Assembly (NCBI RefSeq): GCF_010731635.1
Contig: NZ_AP022583.1
Span: 2,666,001-2,730,000, forward strand
Origin: Mycobacterium noviomagense
Lineage (GTDB): Bacteria > Actinomycetota > Actinomycetes > Mycobacteriales > Mycobacteriaceae
Length of the DNA: 64,000 nucleotides
Reading direction: 5' to 3'
The notes beneath the pieces are model-generated. The model was not told the origin of the DNA. It made no database searches and saw only the letters and a list, made by a program, of their open reading frames with translations. Shown here one piece after another: positions 63,776 to 64,000 of the stretch (position 1 is the stretch's first letter; each line of letters starts with the position of its first letter). The position numbers were made by a program, and so were the translations under genes.

Positions 63776-64000
63776 ATGACGGAGCAGCCGACTGCAGCGG
63801 GCGCCGCTCCGGATACCGGCAGTGCGCCCCGTAGTGAAGGACGCGCCGAAGGCCGCGAAAGCCGCAGGAGCCGCGACGGCGGCCGCGGTCGCGAACGGGA
63901 CGGCGACAAAAGCAATTACCTGGAACGCGTCGTTGCGATCAACCGCGTCTCCAAGGTGGTCAAGGGCGGCCGGCGGTTCAGCTTCACCGCGCTGGTGATC
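63776..64000 (+). CDS. rpsE: 30S ribosomal protein S5, 5' part
   Basis: 75 codons to the window edge. [18 protein letters not shown] is the acidic mycobacterial lead. An Arg/Gly/Glu-rich stretch follows, then the S5 domain start [26 protein letters not shown] lies before the ATG, and the gene continues beyond the window. Confidence 0.96.
   Translation, partial: MTEQPTAAGAAPDTGSAPRSEGRAEGRESRRSRDGGRGRERDGDKSNYLERVVAINRVSKVVKGGRRFSFTALVI

Overview
The window is high-GC DNA from a mycobacterium, most likely a slow-growing non-tuberculous species. Gene content and order follow the Mycobacterium tuberculosis Rv0650-Rv0722 region almost gene for gene: ROK kinase, rplJ-rplL, TetR, carotenoid oxygenase, mkl/mceG, rpoB-rpoC, nfo, lpqP, fadE8, echA4, paaX-like, echA5, rpsL-rpsG-fusA-tuf, the mycofactocin cluster, and the S10 and spc ribosomal operons with an arylsulfatase/FGE island between them. 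These orthology calls rest on remembered protein sequences, not on a search. The species cannot be named from this window.

Layout. 1-5952: end of an unidentified gene, ROK kinase, L10/L7-L12 genes with a hairpin-rich leader, a divergent TetR/carotenoid-oxygenase pair, and the Mce-transport ATPase. 5953-13856: rpoB promoter region and rpoBC, with wild-type rifampicin-region residues. 13864-19609: a 5.7-kb insertion zone holding two inverted copies of an IS110-family element. Both copies sit at the same position in arms of a conserved terminator-like hairpin, and each carries a frameshifted transposase. Between them lies a gene with an AbiEi-like N-terminus and a nuclease-like C-terminus, cut by an IS256-family element that left a 10-bp target duplication. 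19625-27260: nfo, lpqP, an acyl-CoA/crotonase operon, two DUF3060 secreted proteins, a 58-bp tandem repeat and a TetR gene. 27474-31848: str operon and terminator. 31863-43094: SHOCT membrane protein, a frameshifted mycofactocin-type SDR, a ferredoxin reductase, and the mycofactocin genes mftR and mftA-G. 42935-48944: a decayed MFS pump with an intact divergent TetR regulator and operator, a P450, a lipoprotein esterase and a DUF4442 protein. 49289-54868: S10 operon. 54999-60599: arylsulfatase, lipoprotein, formylglycine-generating enzyme, a VapBC pair, a remnant that may come from a 13E12-type gene, and a DinB-like protein. 60830-64000: start of the spc operon, ending inside rpsE.

How it works together. 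Most of the window is core information processing, transcribed from promoters that share a TTGNNN / TATTGT pattern. Accessory and metabolic genes sit between these operons: mycofactocin biosynthesis with its dedicated oxidoreductases, beta-oxidation genes under TetR/PaaX control, and a sulfatase paired with its activating enzyme.

The most interesting signal is in the IS110 elements. The non-coding left end of each copy holds short segments that match or complement both target half-sites and both element ends, as expected for a guide (bridge) RNA. The target itself is a transcription-terminator hairpin family of which a third, empty member lies after tuf.
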